Part shown: piece by piece, positions 9,262-17,790 of the stretch
Layout of the letters: the number at the start of each line of letters is the position of its first letter
Position numbering within the stretch: the stretch's first letter is position 1
Assembly (NCBI GenBank): GCA_031268095.1
Contig: JAIRXU010000054.1
Location: forward strand, 1 to 51,177
Length of the DNA: 51,177 nucleotides
Source of the DNA: Oscillospiraceae bacterium
GTDB taxonomy: Bacteria; Bacillota; Clostridia; Oscillospirales; Acutalibacteraceae
Reading direction: 5' to 3'
Program-made: the position numbers and the translations under genes
Notes under the pieces: generated by a model
Databases searched by the model: none
Told to the model about the DNA's origin: nothing
The model's input: only the letters and a program-made list of their open reading frames with translations

Positions 9262-9348
9262 GGTCAGGCAGAACGCAAACCAGCGTTTCGCGTGTCTATC
9301 TAAAGAAATTTTTCATGAAAATACCTCCTTCTGATGCAGCCGGAGAAC

Positions 9349-9377
9349 TTGTCTTTCGGCCGGATCTGTGGTAAAAT
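9349..9377 (+). promoter_or_regulatory. Promoter of methyltransferase gene
   Basis: TTGTCT (9349-9354), 17-base spacer, TAAAAT (9372-9377), about 50 bases before the start codon. Confidence 0.65.
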
Positions 9378-9428
9378 AAAGATCGTAACTACCGGGATGA
9401 TTGCAGATAAAACAGGAGGGTACCTCTT

Positions 9429-10232
9429 ATGTCGATCGCACACAAAAACGCCTCGCGTTTTGGCGACTTTGCCGGTTTATATGACAGAACCCGCCCTGCC
9501 TGCCCGGCGCAGGCGGCGGACCTATTGCTGCGGTACTTGCGCCGGCAGCCGCAGACAGTGGTAGATCTTGGCTGCGGCACAGGGCTTTCCACGCTGATTT
9601 GGGCAGACCGGGCCCGTTGCGTGATTGGGGTGGAACCCAGCGAAGGCATGCTTACGTTAGCAAAGCAAACCGCGGAACGCGCCCCGAATCTCCGGTTTGT
9701 GCAGGCTTTTTCGGATCGCACCGGCTTGGAGTCCCGCTGCGCGGACATTGTCACCTGCGCGCAGTCCTTCCATTGGATGGAACCGGTTTCTACATTGCGG
9801 GAAATCAATCGTCTGCTGAAACCGGGCGGGCTGTTCGCCGCTTATGACTGCGACTGGCCGCCGGTTGCCTGCACAGAAGTAGAACTGGCGTACGACACTT
9901 TGTTTGCCAAAGTGAGCGCCATCGAAACGCAGGACGCGGATTTCCGCGAGGCGTTTGTCCGCTACCCGAAAGAACAGCACCTGGCAAACCTGCGGGAAAG
10001 CGGATATTTTTCTTATGTACGCGAGATTATATTTTCTAATACGGAATTTTGTGATGGTGGCCGGTTCATTCACATTGCGCTGACCCAAGGCGGGCTGCAG
10101 GCAATTCTGACGCGCAAGCCGGAACTGCTAGAGCCGGAGCTGCAAGACTTCCGTCTGACGGTGGGCCGCTGTTTCGGCGAAACGACGCAAGAAATTGTCT
10201 TTTGCTACCGGCTCCGGCTCGGCGTAAAATGA
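9429..10232 (+). CDS. Class I SAM-dependent methyltransferase
   Basis: 267 residues, ATG at 9429 behind AGGAGGG. SAM-binding motif I is VDLGCGTG at residues 45-52; the acidic motif II (GVEPSEGM) and the later CAQSFHWM and LLKPGG segments match the Methyltransf_11/25 type found in Clostridial proteins of the ubiE/trans-aconitate-methyltransferase-like group. Cytosolic. The substrate cannot be deduced. It is monocistronic and convergent with the symporter gene; the 82-base gap after it has no clear terminator. Confidence 0.85.
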   Translation: MSIAHKNASRFGDFAGLYDRTRPACPAQAADLLLRYLRRQPQTVVDLGCGTGLSTLIWADRARCVIGVEPSEGMLTLAKQTAERAPNLRFVQAFSDRTGLESRCADIVTCAQSFHWMEPVSTLREINRLLKPGGLFAAYDCDWPPVACTEVELAYDTLFAKVSAIETQDADFREAFVRYPKEQHLANLRESGYFSYVREIIFSNTEFCDGGRFIHIALTQGGLQAILTRKPELLEPELQDFRLTVGRCFGETTQEIVFCYRLRLGVK

Positions 10233-10314
10233 ATATCAAAAATAAATCCAGGGGCCATATTATCTTATTGTTCGTGGTTTTATTCTGCTTTCTCCCATCT
10301 GTGCTCCGCGTTTT

Positions 10315-11763
10315 TTATTCTTTGTCCGCCGCCGGACTCAGGCCCCTGCGCTGCGCCAATTCAGCGTTAATCTGAGCCATGCGTCCCTCGCTGAGGCGGT
10401 AGCCTGCGAAATAGACCAGCAGCGCCAGCACCAGCACCACCGGCGGGAGCATGTACATCAAAAACTTGATCCCGGCTACGGCCTCGGGCGTTGCCTCGAC
10501 GGCGTCTTCCCCGCCGAATTTCACCACCGCGAAGACGGCCATGAGAATCAGCGCCTGAAGCGCGCCGGCAAGTTTGCTGAGCATTGTCAGGGTCGAAAAG
10601 ATGATTCCTTCGTTGCGCAGCCCCGTGCGGTGCTCGCCGTAATCCACCGCATCGGCCAGCATCACGCTCTGCATAACGGCCATGGATCCATACCCGATCG
10701 AGGCCAGGAAGGCCGCCGCCGCCAAGGGAATGAATTCCTCAGGCAGGAGATGGTCCGCCAGGAACATTGCCGCGTAGCCGGCGCAGGGCAGAAGCAGAGA
10801 ACCGATATAGACCTTCCGCCGGCCAAACCAACCGGAAAGCAGCGGAAACAGGAAGAGCCCCACCGCCTGCGCTGCGCCCCACAGGATGTTCATGAAGCCC
10901 AGCTGGGTTTCTTTCTTGAGGACATGGAGGAAATAGTAGCCCATTACCCCGTTGGTCAGGTTACAGGCGAGATTGAAAAGGATCATGACCCCTACGATCA
11001 CCAGTGCCTGGTCGTTGTGCAGCAAGATGGAGAGCGCCCTGCCCAGGGAGAACCTCTCCCGCTCCCCGGCGGGCTTCGGCAGCTGCGCGTTGGGCTCTCT
11101 CACCGTCGCGGCGCAGTACACAGATGTAATGACATAGAGCACTGCCGTGATCAGCGTCCAGCGCAGCAGCCCCGCCGCCTGCTGTCCGTCCTCTTTTCCG
11201 CCGCCCAGCGCGAAGACGATATTCCAGATGAAGGCGTTGGCGATGCTGGCCACACCGGAAAATATCCGCGGCAACATGGACAGCTGGTCCCGCGCCCGCT
11301 TCCCCCGCGAAAGAGCGGGGATCATCGCCCAATAACTCACATCGATCATGGTGTAAGTCAGATCTCCCAGCAGGAAAAGCAGCGCGATGTATACCAGCAT
11401 CCCGGCGGGGTGCTGGGCGAGCAGCCCCGGCCGGGCGAAGTATCCTGAAACAGCGAGGGCATTGGTGACCCCGCCGATAGCGATCCAGGGGCGGAACTTT
11501 CCGTATTTGCTGTGGGTATTATCGACAATGGTGCCCATTATCAGGTCGTTGACGCCGTCCCACAGGCGGCCGGCAAAGAACAATACCGCAATAAACAGCC
11601 GCGGGACATGCAAGATCGACGTCAGATAAATTTGCAGCTGCGCCCCGGCCCCGGCATTGAGGGATTTCCCCACTGCGCCGATGCCGTAATTCAGTTTCGT
11701 GACCCAGGAGACGTTTTCTTCCTCCGGGACAGCGGTTGGGATGACCTCTTCGAAATTGTTCAC
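10315..11763 (-). CDS. GPH-family (MFS_2, MelB-like) sugar:cation symporter
   Basis: 482 residues from GTG at 11763 with GGAGG six bases upstream. About twelve transmembrane helices. The N-terminal KLNYGIGAVGKSL, the LWDGVNDLIMG segment and KYGKFRPWI are signatures of the glycoside-pentoside-hexuronide:cation symporters, where the paired Asp residues take part in cation coupling. It lies 50 bases after the isomerase-dehydrogenase fusion, so it probably imports that enzyme's sugar or sugar-acid substrate. Residues about 220-230 show the cytosolic central loop. Confidence 0.88.
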   Translation of the reverse strand: MNNFEEVIPTAVPEEENVSWVTKLNYGIGAVGKSLNAGAGAQLQIYLTSILHVPRLFIAVLFFAGRLWDGVNDLIMGTIVDNTHSKYGKFRPWIAIGGVTNALAVSGYFARPGLLAQHPAGMLVYIALLFLLGDLTYTMIDVSYWAMIPALSRGKRARDQLSMLPRIFSGVASIANAFIWNIVFALGGGKEDGQQAAGLLRWTLITAVLYVITSVYCAATVREPNAQLPKPAGERERFSLGRALSILLHNDQALVIVGVMILFNLACNLTNGVMGYYFLHVLKKETQLGFMNILWGAAQAVGLFLFPLLSGWFGRRKVYIGSLLLPCAGYAAMFLADHLLPEEFIPLAAAAFLASIGYGSMAVMQSVMLADAVDYGEHRTGLRNEGIIFSTLTMLSKLAGALQALILMAVFAVVKFGGEDAVEATPEAVAGIKFLMYMLPPVVLVLALLVYFAGYRLSEGRMAQINAELAQRRGLSPAADKE

Positions 11764-11813
11764 ACTGAACCTCCATCCTGCTGCCACTATTTTGACTGCG
11801 CGGCGCAAAAAGC

Positions 11814-13841
11814 TCAGTGGAAGCTGGCTTCCATGTCCGCCGCGACGGATTCCACCACCCCGGTTTTCGCCTTCGAGCCAGCGATCTTCTGCTGCAGTTC
11901 GGCATAGAAGAGATCCTCGTCCAGAGGAAGGTCGATTTTCTTTCCCGTCCAGGAGGATAGGTGCGCCGCATTGGAGATGCTCAGGCCCCGGATGCCTTCC
12001 TCGCCCCGGGCATAGAGCTTGCCTTGATCCCCGGTGCGGATTGCCTCAGCGAAAGCGTTCATCACCGTGGCATGCTGGCTCGCACCCAGGCGGGGAACGT
12101 CTTCGACGGTCGTCTCTCCGCTGAGGTTGCCAAAACCCTGGACCGCAGAAAAGATATGTTCTTTCGTCGAACCGCTCAACTCCGTGACGGTCAGCCGGTT
12201 GCCTTCCATCACCAGCTTGGCTTTGTCCAGGGTGATCTCCAGCCGGTCGGTCCCCGCCGGTTCGGCGGTCGTGGTGATGAAGACGCCTGTCGCCCCGTTG
12301 GGGTATTCGGCATAGATGGTGACGTCGTCCTCGACTTCAATATCGTGCCACTTGCCTTCCAGGCAGGAGGCCCAGACCGCAGAAGGCATGCCGCAAATCC
12401 ATTGCCACAGGTCAAGGTTGTGGGGGCACTGGTTAATCAGCACGCCGCCGCCCTCACCGGACCAGGTGGCCCGCCAGCCGCCGGAATTATAATAGGCTTG
12501 GGTGCGGTACCAGTCGCAAATCAGCCAGACGACGCGCTTGAGTTCGCCGTATTTTCCGCTCTGGACCAGCTCCCGAACTTTCTGATGCACGGGAACGGAG
12601 CGCTGGTTGAACATGATGGCAAAGATGCGGTCGCTTTGGGCCGCCGCCTCGTTCATCTCCCGGACCTGTTTGGTATAGACCCCGGCGGGTTTTTCGGTCA
12701 TGACGTGGAGCCCTGCCCGCAGGGCGGCAATGGCAATCGGCGGATGGAAATAGTGAGGCGTGGCAATCACCACCGCCGTGCACAGGCCGCTTTCGATCAG
12801 CGCGTCTGCGGAATCAAAAACCGCAACGCCGGGCAGTTTCTGCTGCGCGTCCCGCAGACGGTCCGGGTTAACGTCGGCCACTGCCGCGACACGGATGCCG
12901 CGGTGTTCTCCGTTGCAGTACATATTCAAGTGGGAAGACCCCATATTGCCATTGCCGATGATCCCCAGAACAACTGGCTGGGCCAGCTTGGCTGTCTCCA
13001 GCGTCTGCTCCGCGGCGCTGCGGAAGGCTTCCTCACTGGAGGCGTAGATTTCCTTGTTTTCCAGACGCTTGAGCGTTGCCTGGTCGGCCTCCAGCGCGCC
13101 GAGCCCCTGGAATACCGTCAGGTGGGGCTCCACTGATAGCCAAACCTGTCCCCCGTGGGACTGATCGAAGTCCGCCAAGATTTCCGGCAATTTTCCGTCC
13201 CCCCAGTTGGAGGGGACCACTGCCTTCCATTCGCGGCAATAATCTTTCATGTGAAAATAAGTGATGTACGGTTTCAGCAAGGCATAAGCCGCCGGGGGTT
13301 CTACCCCGCATTCCATAAAATTGGCGAAGTCGAACACGCCGCCGAGGACGTCACCCAAGGTCTCGTGCAAGTCCAGGCAGCGCTCCGGCGACTCGCCGTA
13401 AATCCCCTTCTCGTTCTCGTGGCAGCAGAGAACCCCCTGCTCCTTCGCGTATTCCGCCATAGCTTTCACCCGGCGGAGCACTTCTTCCCGGACGGCGCCG
13501 GGGTCTGCCCCGTCCAGGTAAAAACTGAACACACGGATGCGGGGCGCGCCCAGAATCTTTGCGGCCTCCACCGTGTTCTGGAACGCGGCGAAATGGGGCG
13601 CGAAATCGTCAGTGATCTTGATTTTTCCAGACTTCGAGCCAATGGCGGAAACCGAGATCCCCGCCGCGTCCAGCCGCGCGCGAATCTCCCTCGCCTGTTC
13701 CTGCGTCAGGTCGGAACTGGTCGTGCCGTCTACGCCCCGGAGCTCCATCGCCTCAATACCGTTGGCCTTCAGCGCCGCAATCTGCCCGTCCAGGGAGGGC
13801 GCCGCCTCGTCCGCAAAGGCGGAAAAACGAAATCTTGCCAT
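11814..13841 (-). CDS. Fusion: sugar isomerase/epimerase TIM barrel + Gfo/Idh/MocA dehydrogenase
   Basis: 675 residues from ATG at 13841 (AGGAAG about 12 bases upstream). Residues 1 to about 280 form a xylose-isomerase-like AP-endonuclease-2 TIM barrel with the metal quartet Glu142, Asp171, His197 and Glu238. Residues about 290-650 are a Gfo/Idh/MocA oxidoreductase: Rossmann turn GNGNMG at 296-301, the EKP motif at 383-385, and GGGVLINQCPHNLDLW in the second domain. The two activities are usually separate neighbouring genes, as in inositol or glucoside catabolism; here one continuous frame joins them with a short linker. Likely an NAD(P)-dependent sugar or cyclitol oxidation with isomerisation of the product, fed by the GPH symporter. 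Substrate unproven. Confidence 0.88.
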   Translation of the reverse strand: MARFRFSAFADEAAPSLDGQIAALKANGIEAMELRGVDGTTSSDLTQEQAREIRARLDAAGISVSAIGSKSGKIKITDDFAPHFAAFQNTVEAAKILGAPRIRVFSFYLDGADPGAVREEVLRRVKAMAEYAKEQGVLCCHENEKGIYGESPERCLDLHETLGDVLGGVFDFANFMECGVEPPAAYALLKPYITYFHMKDYCREWKAVVPSNWGDGKLPEILADFDQSHGGQVWLSVEPHLTVFQGLGALEADQATLKRLENKEIYASSEEAFRSAAEQTLETAKLAQPVVLGIIGNGNMGSSHLNMYCNGEHRGIRVAAVADVNPDRLRDAQQKLPGVAVFDSADALIESGLCTAVVIATPHYFHPPIAIAALRAGLHVMTEKPAGVYTKQVREMNEAAAQSDRIFAIMFNQRSVPVHQKVRELVQSGKYGELKRVVWLICDWYRTQAYYNSGGWRATWSGEGGGVLINQCPHNLDLWQWICGMPSAVWASCLEGKWHDIEVEDDVTIYAEYPNGATGVFITTTAEPAGTDRLEITLDKAKLVMEGNRLTVTELSGSTKEHIFSAVQGFGNLSGETTVEDVPRLGASQHATVMNAFAEAIRTGDQGKLYARGEEGIRGLSISNAAHLSSWTGKKIDLPLDEDLFYAELQQKIAGSKAKTGVVESVAADMEASFH

Positions 13842-13897
13842 GAAAAAAACGCTTCCTTTCCTGCTGTCTTTTCTTCTGGTTCGTGTTGTCCGTGATC

Positions 13898-14335
13898 TCA
13901 AGTTTCTTTGATTTCTTCCAGCACACCGGTTTCCAAATTGAGCCGGCGGTAAAAGCAGTTGCGGTAGGCACCGTCGGGATAACGGGTGTGACAAATTCCA
14001 CCTCGGTCCGGGGTTACCCGATAGACCAGGGAATTCTGCTCGCAATTGACCCGGATTTCCTCCAGCGTGAAGCTGTTGCCGGATTCCTCCCGGCCTTTAT
14101 ACCAGAGGGCGTGGCGGGAAGTACTCCAGAAGACGGCCTTGCGCAGGCGGAGACTCTCCTCCAGCGCCTCGCGGCTGACGTAGGCAACCAGGATCACCTC
14201 GTCCGTCCGGGCGTCCTGGACAGCGACAGGGAGCACCTCGTCGTCTCCCAGGCGCGTCAGCTTCGTGAAATCCAGCCGGAGCTCGCGGGTTTCTTCGACA
14301 GCCGCGCCGTCCGGGCGAGGGCTTTTCTGCGTCAT
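13898..14335 (-). CDS. hisI: HisI-like phosphoribosyl-AMP cyclohydrolase family protein
   Basis: 145 residues; ATG at 14335 overlaps the argG stop (ATGA). The PRA-CH fold is clear: [48 protein letters not shown] and CFYRR. HisI opens the ring of phosphoribosyl-AMP in histidine synthesis. The three zinc cysteines are kept (NCEQN, GICHT, RNCFYR), but the usual Asp-Cys-Asp-x-Asp magnesium segment reads Asn-Cys-Glu-Gln-Asn and the CH to CFYR spacing is lengthened. No other his gene is in the window. It may be a true but divergent HisI or a repurposed paralogue tied to argG. Confidence 0.82.
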   Translation of the reverse strand: MTQKSPRPDGAAVEETRELRLDFTKLTRLGDDEVLPVAVQDARTDEVILVAYVSREALEESLRLRKAVFWSTSRHALWYKGREESGNSFTLEEIRVNCEQNSLVYRVTPDRGGICHTRYPDGAYRNCFYRRLNLETGVLEEIKET

Positions 14336-15564
14336 TCCGCGTTCTCCCGTTCTTTTTTCAGCAGCGCGCGGACCTTCATCGACAGCCCAAAGAGGTTGAT
14401 GAAACCGGCGGAATCCTTCTGATCATAGACGTCATCCTCGTCGAAGGTAGCAAACGCCTCACTCCAGAGGGAGTAGGGAGACGTCACGCCAGCGTTGACG
14501 ATATTGCCTTTGTAAAGTTTCAGCTTCACTTCGCCGGAGACCGTCTGCTGGGTTTGGTCAACGAACGCGTCCAAGGCCTCCCGCAGGGGGGTATACCACT
14601 GGCCGAAATAGACCAGTTCCGCATAACGCTCGGCCAGTAGGGCCTTGTAGTGCGCGGTGTCCCGGTCGAGGGTAATGCTCTCCAACACGTCATGGGCCCG
14701 GTAGAGGATCTTCCCCGCCGGATTTTCGTAAACGCCGCGGGACTTCATTCCGACCAAGCGGTTCTCGACCAAGTCGTCGATGCCGACGCCGTTGGCCCCG
14801 CCAATCTCGTTGAGCTTCGCGATCAGCTCCACCCCGCCCAACCGCACACCGTCCAGCGCAACGGGGATCCCCTGCTCAAAAGTCAGCGTGATGTAGGTCG
14901 GTTCATCCGGAGCCCGCTCCGGGGAAACGCCCAATTCCAGGAAGCCGGCTTTCTGGTACTGCGGCTCATTGGCGGGGTCCTCCAGATCCAGTCCTTCGTG
15001 GGAAAGATGCCACAGGTTCTTATCCTTGGAATAATTCGTCTCGCGGTTGATTTTCAGCGGGACGTTGTGCGCTTCTGCGTAATCAATTTCCTCGTCCCGG
15101 CTCTTGATGTCCCAAATCCGCCAGGGGGCGATGATCTTCATTTCCGGCGCGAAGACCTTAAACGTCAGCTCAAAGCGGACCTGATCGTTTCCCTTGCCGG
15201 TGCAGCCGTGACAGATCGCGTCCGCCCCTTCGGCCCGGGCGATTTCCGCAACGGCCTTGGCGATCAGCGGCCGGGCAAAGGAGGTGCCCAGCAGGTAGTC
15301 CCGCTCGTACCGCGCGCCAGCCTTCAGCGTCGGCCAGATAAAGTCTTCAACGAACTCCTGCTGGAGATTCAGGATGTAGAGCTTGGACGCGCCGGTCTTC
15401 TTGGCCTTCTCCTCCAGCCCGTCCAACTCCGTCCCCTGCCCGACGTCGGCGGACACCGCGATCACTTCGCAGCCGTCGTAGTTCTCCTTCAGCCAGGGGA
15501 TGATAATGGACGTGTCCAGCCCGCCGGAATACATCAGGACCACTTTCTTGATGGGATTGCTCAT
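14332..15564 (-). CDS. argG: Argininosuccinate synthase
   Basis: 410 residues, ATG at 15564 behind AGAAGGT. The N-type ATP pyrophosphatase loop is YSGGLDTS (residues 13-20). [13 protein letters not shown], the SRDEEIDYA segment and WHLSHEG are conserved ArgG regions for citrulline and aspartate binding. It catalyses ATP-dependent condensation of citrulline and aspartate in arginine synthesis. argH is not adjacent; instead the hisI-like gene overlaps its stop codon. Length is normal. Confidence 0.96.
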   Translation of the reverse strand: MSNPIKKVVLMYSGGLDTSIIIPWLKENYDGCEVIAVSADVGQGTELDGLEEKAKKTGASKLYILNLQQEFVEDFIWPTLKAGARYERDYLLGTSFARPLIAKAVAEIARAEGADAICHGCTGKGNDQVRFELTFKVFAPEMKIIAPWRIWDIKSRDEEIDYAEAHNVPLKINRETNYSKDKNLWHLSHEGLDLEDPANEPQYQKAGFLELGVSPERAPDEPTYITLTFEQGIPVALDGVRLGGVELIAKLNEIGGANGVGIDDLVENRLVGMKSRGVYENPAGKILYRAHDVLESITLDRDTAHYKALLAERYAELVYFGQWYTPLREALDAFVDQTQQTVSGEVKLKLYKGNIVNAGVTSPYSLWSEAFATFDEDDVYDQKDSAGFINLFGLSMKVRALLKKERENAE

Positions 15565-15591
15565 AGGAGATACCTTCTTTCTGTTGAATTT

Positions 15592-16249
15592 CTAAGAATA
15601 AGTTAATTCCGAAAACTCTTCCTTCTTTTCCTTGCCGCAAGCTTCACAGCGATAATACTCTGTATGAGATTCTCTCCAGGTTTGCCCATAACCCTGACCA
15701 TATCCATCCGCGATCAATTCGCTGCCCGTCCAAGAACGGCCAACCTCAACCCACTGATGCCTATCCTTTCCACAGCGGCGACAGACGCAGCCGTCCCAGT
15801 CGTGCTCGAAAGGCTTTCCGCAGAACTTACAATAGCACTGTTTGCGCATCGCAATGTGCTCACAGCGTTCCGGGGCATGCTTCTTGGCCTTCCAGCGGAA
15901 GGAAAGCATCCGCAGCGCGCCAATCAGAAAAAGCAAACCGAACACAAGGAACGGCGCCGCCGTCACGGCATACGCGAAAATCCAGCCGCCGCTGAGCCGC
16001 AGAGGATGCTCCGGACCAAGCCACTTCATTCACGAAAGCGTAGATGGTCGCGATCAGCGTAGGGATCCAGAGCATTCCACCAAGGGCTCCCCGCAACCAA
16101 GGGGCAACGTCCAATCGGTCACTATAATCATTTCCAAGGCTCAGCTCTATGCAGGTTCGGTGCTCCCCGTTCTCCCTCCCGCAATGCGGGCACTTCTTCT
16201 CGTTATGCAAGATCAGGTTATCGCAGCGACATTTGGTATGTTTGGACAT
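15592..16249 (-). pseudogene. Zinc-ribbon membrane protein, frameshifted
   Basis: The start at 16249 (ATG after GAGAGGGAG) gives a zinc ribbon (CRCDNL, CPHCG), then a hydrophobic helix (WIPTLIATIYAFVNEV). At about 15985-16029 the frame is lost. The other frame continues with a second helix (YAVTAAPFLVFGLLFLIG) and a Cys-rich tail (CYCKFCGK, CVCRRCGK, CEACGK). In that frame a TGA sits immediately before the first ATG at 16029 and no ribosome site is present, so one broken gene is more likely than two genes. The composite is about 219 residues: ribbon, two TM, ribbons. Function unknown. argG begins 27 bases after its stop. Confidence 0.7.
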
Positions 16250-16282
16250 GGCAGTCTCCCTCTCCGGATGTGGATTTCTATT

Positions 16283-16311
16283 AGTATACATCAACCCGGC
16301 GGCAATTGCAA
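16283..16311 (-). promoter_or_regulatory. Promoter of zinc-ribbon gene/argG unit
   Basis: On the minus strand TTGCAA (16311-16306), 17-base spacer, TATACT (16288-16283). As no other promoter was seen before argG, it may drive argG, hisI, the fusion and the symporter. Confidence 0.75.
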
Positions 16312-16354
16312 GGGCTTTTCGCATCTTCTCCTTATCTTCCCCCGGGGCAGCAAA

Positions 16355-16388
16355 GCACCCGCCGCAGGGGGCCAGCGCGGCGGGCTGC
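16355..16388 (-). terminator. GC-rich hairpin, probable weak terminator
   Basis: CCCGCCGC and GCGGCGGG pair around an 11-base loop, extended by GCA/TGC. On the minus strand it is followed only by TGCTTTG, so termination after the lipoprotein gene may be partial. Confidence 0.4.
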
Positions 16389-16456
16389 CTTATAGTAAAA
16401 CCGCGCCCACTGAAAAAGCGGACGTTATGATCCTTGGAACGCTCACAAGTCGTTTA

Positions 16457-17670
16457 TTACTGCCCCAGTTGCTGATCAATCACTTGACGCTTGATCATAT
16501 ACACGCGTTGCGGAAAATCAGAATAATCATTTGCACTGCCCAGCAACAAGTTGCCGTTCTCATCGGATTGAAAAATACTGTAACTGAGCGAGGGCAATTG
16601 CGTGTCCAACTCCGCATGGCATTCTCTAATCACACCGCTGCGGGTATCTAAAACCGAAAATTTCTTTTGCACCGCAGTCCCTTCTGGCGCAACCAGCCAA
16701 TAAAAATAGGGACATCTTTCTTGTGACCAACTTCCTGCGCTGATAATAACATCGGTCATGACCTCTGTTACAGGAACAATCGTGTCATTCTCCATTTTGA
16801 ATATCTGATTCCCAACGGAGCTGGCCTGTCTTAGTGCAAAAAAATCGCCGATCACGCGGAAATCCAGTGGAGTGTCTTCCCCTAAAAATTCCATGACAGC
16901 AGGAGCAGAGATGCTTTTTTGCAATTGGCCTGACTGACTATAGATCATCAAGTGCATCTCATACACTTGATTGGTTTTTACGCGGCCCAGGGCGAAAATC
17001 AAACCATTATTGGCGCTGATTGCTTCCAAAATTCTGCCAGCACTGTGTTGGCTTTGCTCCGTGTTCTCGTAGTGCTCTTCAATCATTGTTTTCATCTCGC
17101 CAGAGGAAGCAGAAAACAGTTCCACTTTTGAATTGTTTTCGCCGTCGCCTGGCGAGTAAGTGAGCAGCGCGCAAACATCCTCGCTTACCTTTTTCATATA
17201 GACAAACGGCCCAAACGCATCCTTGACATCACGTATAACAGACAGTTTCTTCTGCGCAGGGTTCAACGAAAAAAATATATTATGGAAGGGCTTTTGTCCG
17301 TAAACACCATCACCATACGACCACCAGGTGTAGTAATTGCCCTGCAAAACGACTGCATCGCCTGCCGAAACCGATAAACCTGGAAGACGCCCCAATTCGA
17401 TCAGCTTTTGCGTATTCAGATCGTAGTAGCCAAATGCCTCCCCGTTTTTTTCGGCTTCCGCTGCATTCGGCTTCCGCTGCATAGGGACCCGCGAATATTT
17501 TGTTTCCGGCAAAAAGACCGCTTATTTGATTTGGTATTTTGCGGAGCGCTTGGAGTACTCGATGGAACAGAATCATACGACTGTGTCGGTGTTAAGACGT
17601 TCATACTGCAAGCAGATAAAAACAACAGGATACCTGCCGCGAATAAAACGAAGCCGATCTTCTTGTTCAT
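16457..17670 (-). pseudogene. Lipoprotein with beta-propeller-like body, frameshifted at A5
   Basis: ATG at 17670 behind GAAGGG starts a lipoprotein signal (hydrophobic core, then LSACS lipobox). The first frame runs into unrelated sequence after KSNKRSF; the next frame continues LPETKYSRVPMQRKPNA and on for about 350 residues. Restoring one base in the A5 run at 17511-17515 (T5 on the coding strand) gives one protein of about 400 residues. The body has repeated hydrophobic/Tyr-rich strands with Gly turns, as in extracytoplasmic propeller-type sensors or DUF5050-like lipoproteins; I cannot name the family. Expected to be anchored outside the membrane if functional. Confidence 0.75.
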
Positions 17671-17699
17671 ATAAAATTCCCTTCAGAATCCAAGAAATG

Positions 17700-17739
17700 C
17701 CCCCTTGGACATCTTTGCGCGGTTCATAGCCCAAGGGGG
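17700..17739 (-). terminator. Inverted repeat after the CdaR-type gene
   Basis: CCCCCTTGG and CCAAGGGGG flank 22 bases. On the minus strand this lies 50 bases past the regulator stop and before the lipoprotein start, followed by CATTTCTTGG. It may terminate the regulator or form a leader hairpin of the lipoprotein. Confidence 0.5.
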
Positions 17740-17790
17740 TTGGCTTTTAGATTAATCATCTGCGTAACCTGGTTCTTAAATTGTAGCGCT

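Noticed and set aside
15592-16029. Independent gene for the C-terminal part of the zinc-ribbon protein
   Set aside because: TGA immediately before its ATG, no ribosome site, and it completes the membrane/zinc-ribbon pattern of the upstream frame.
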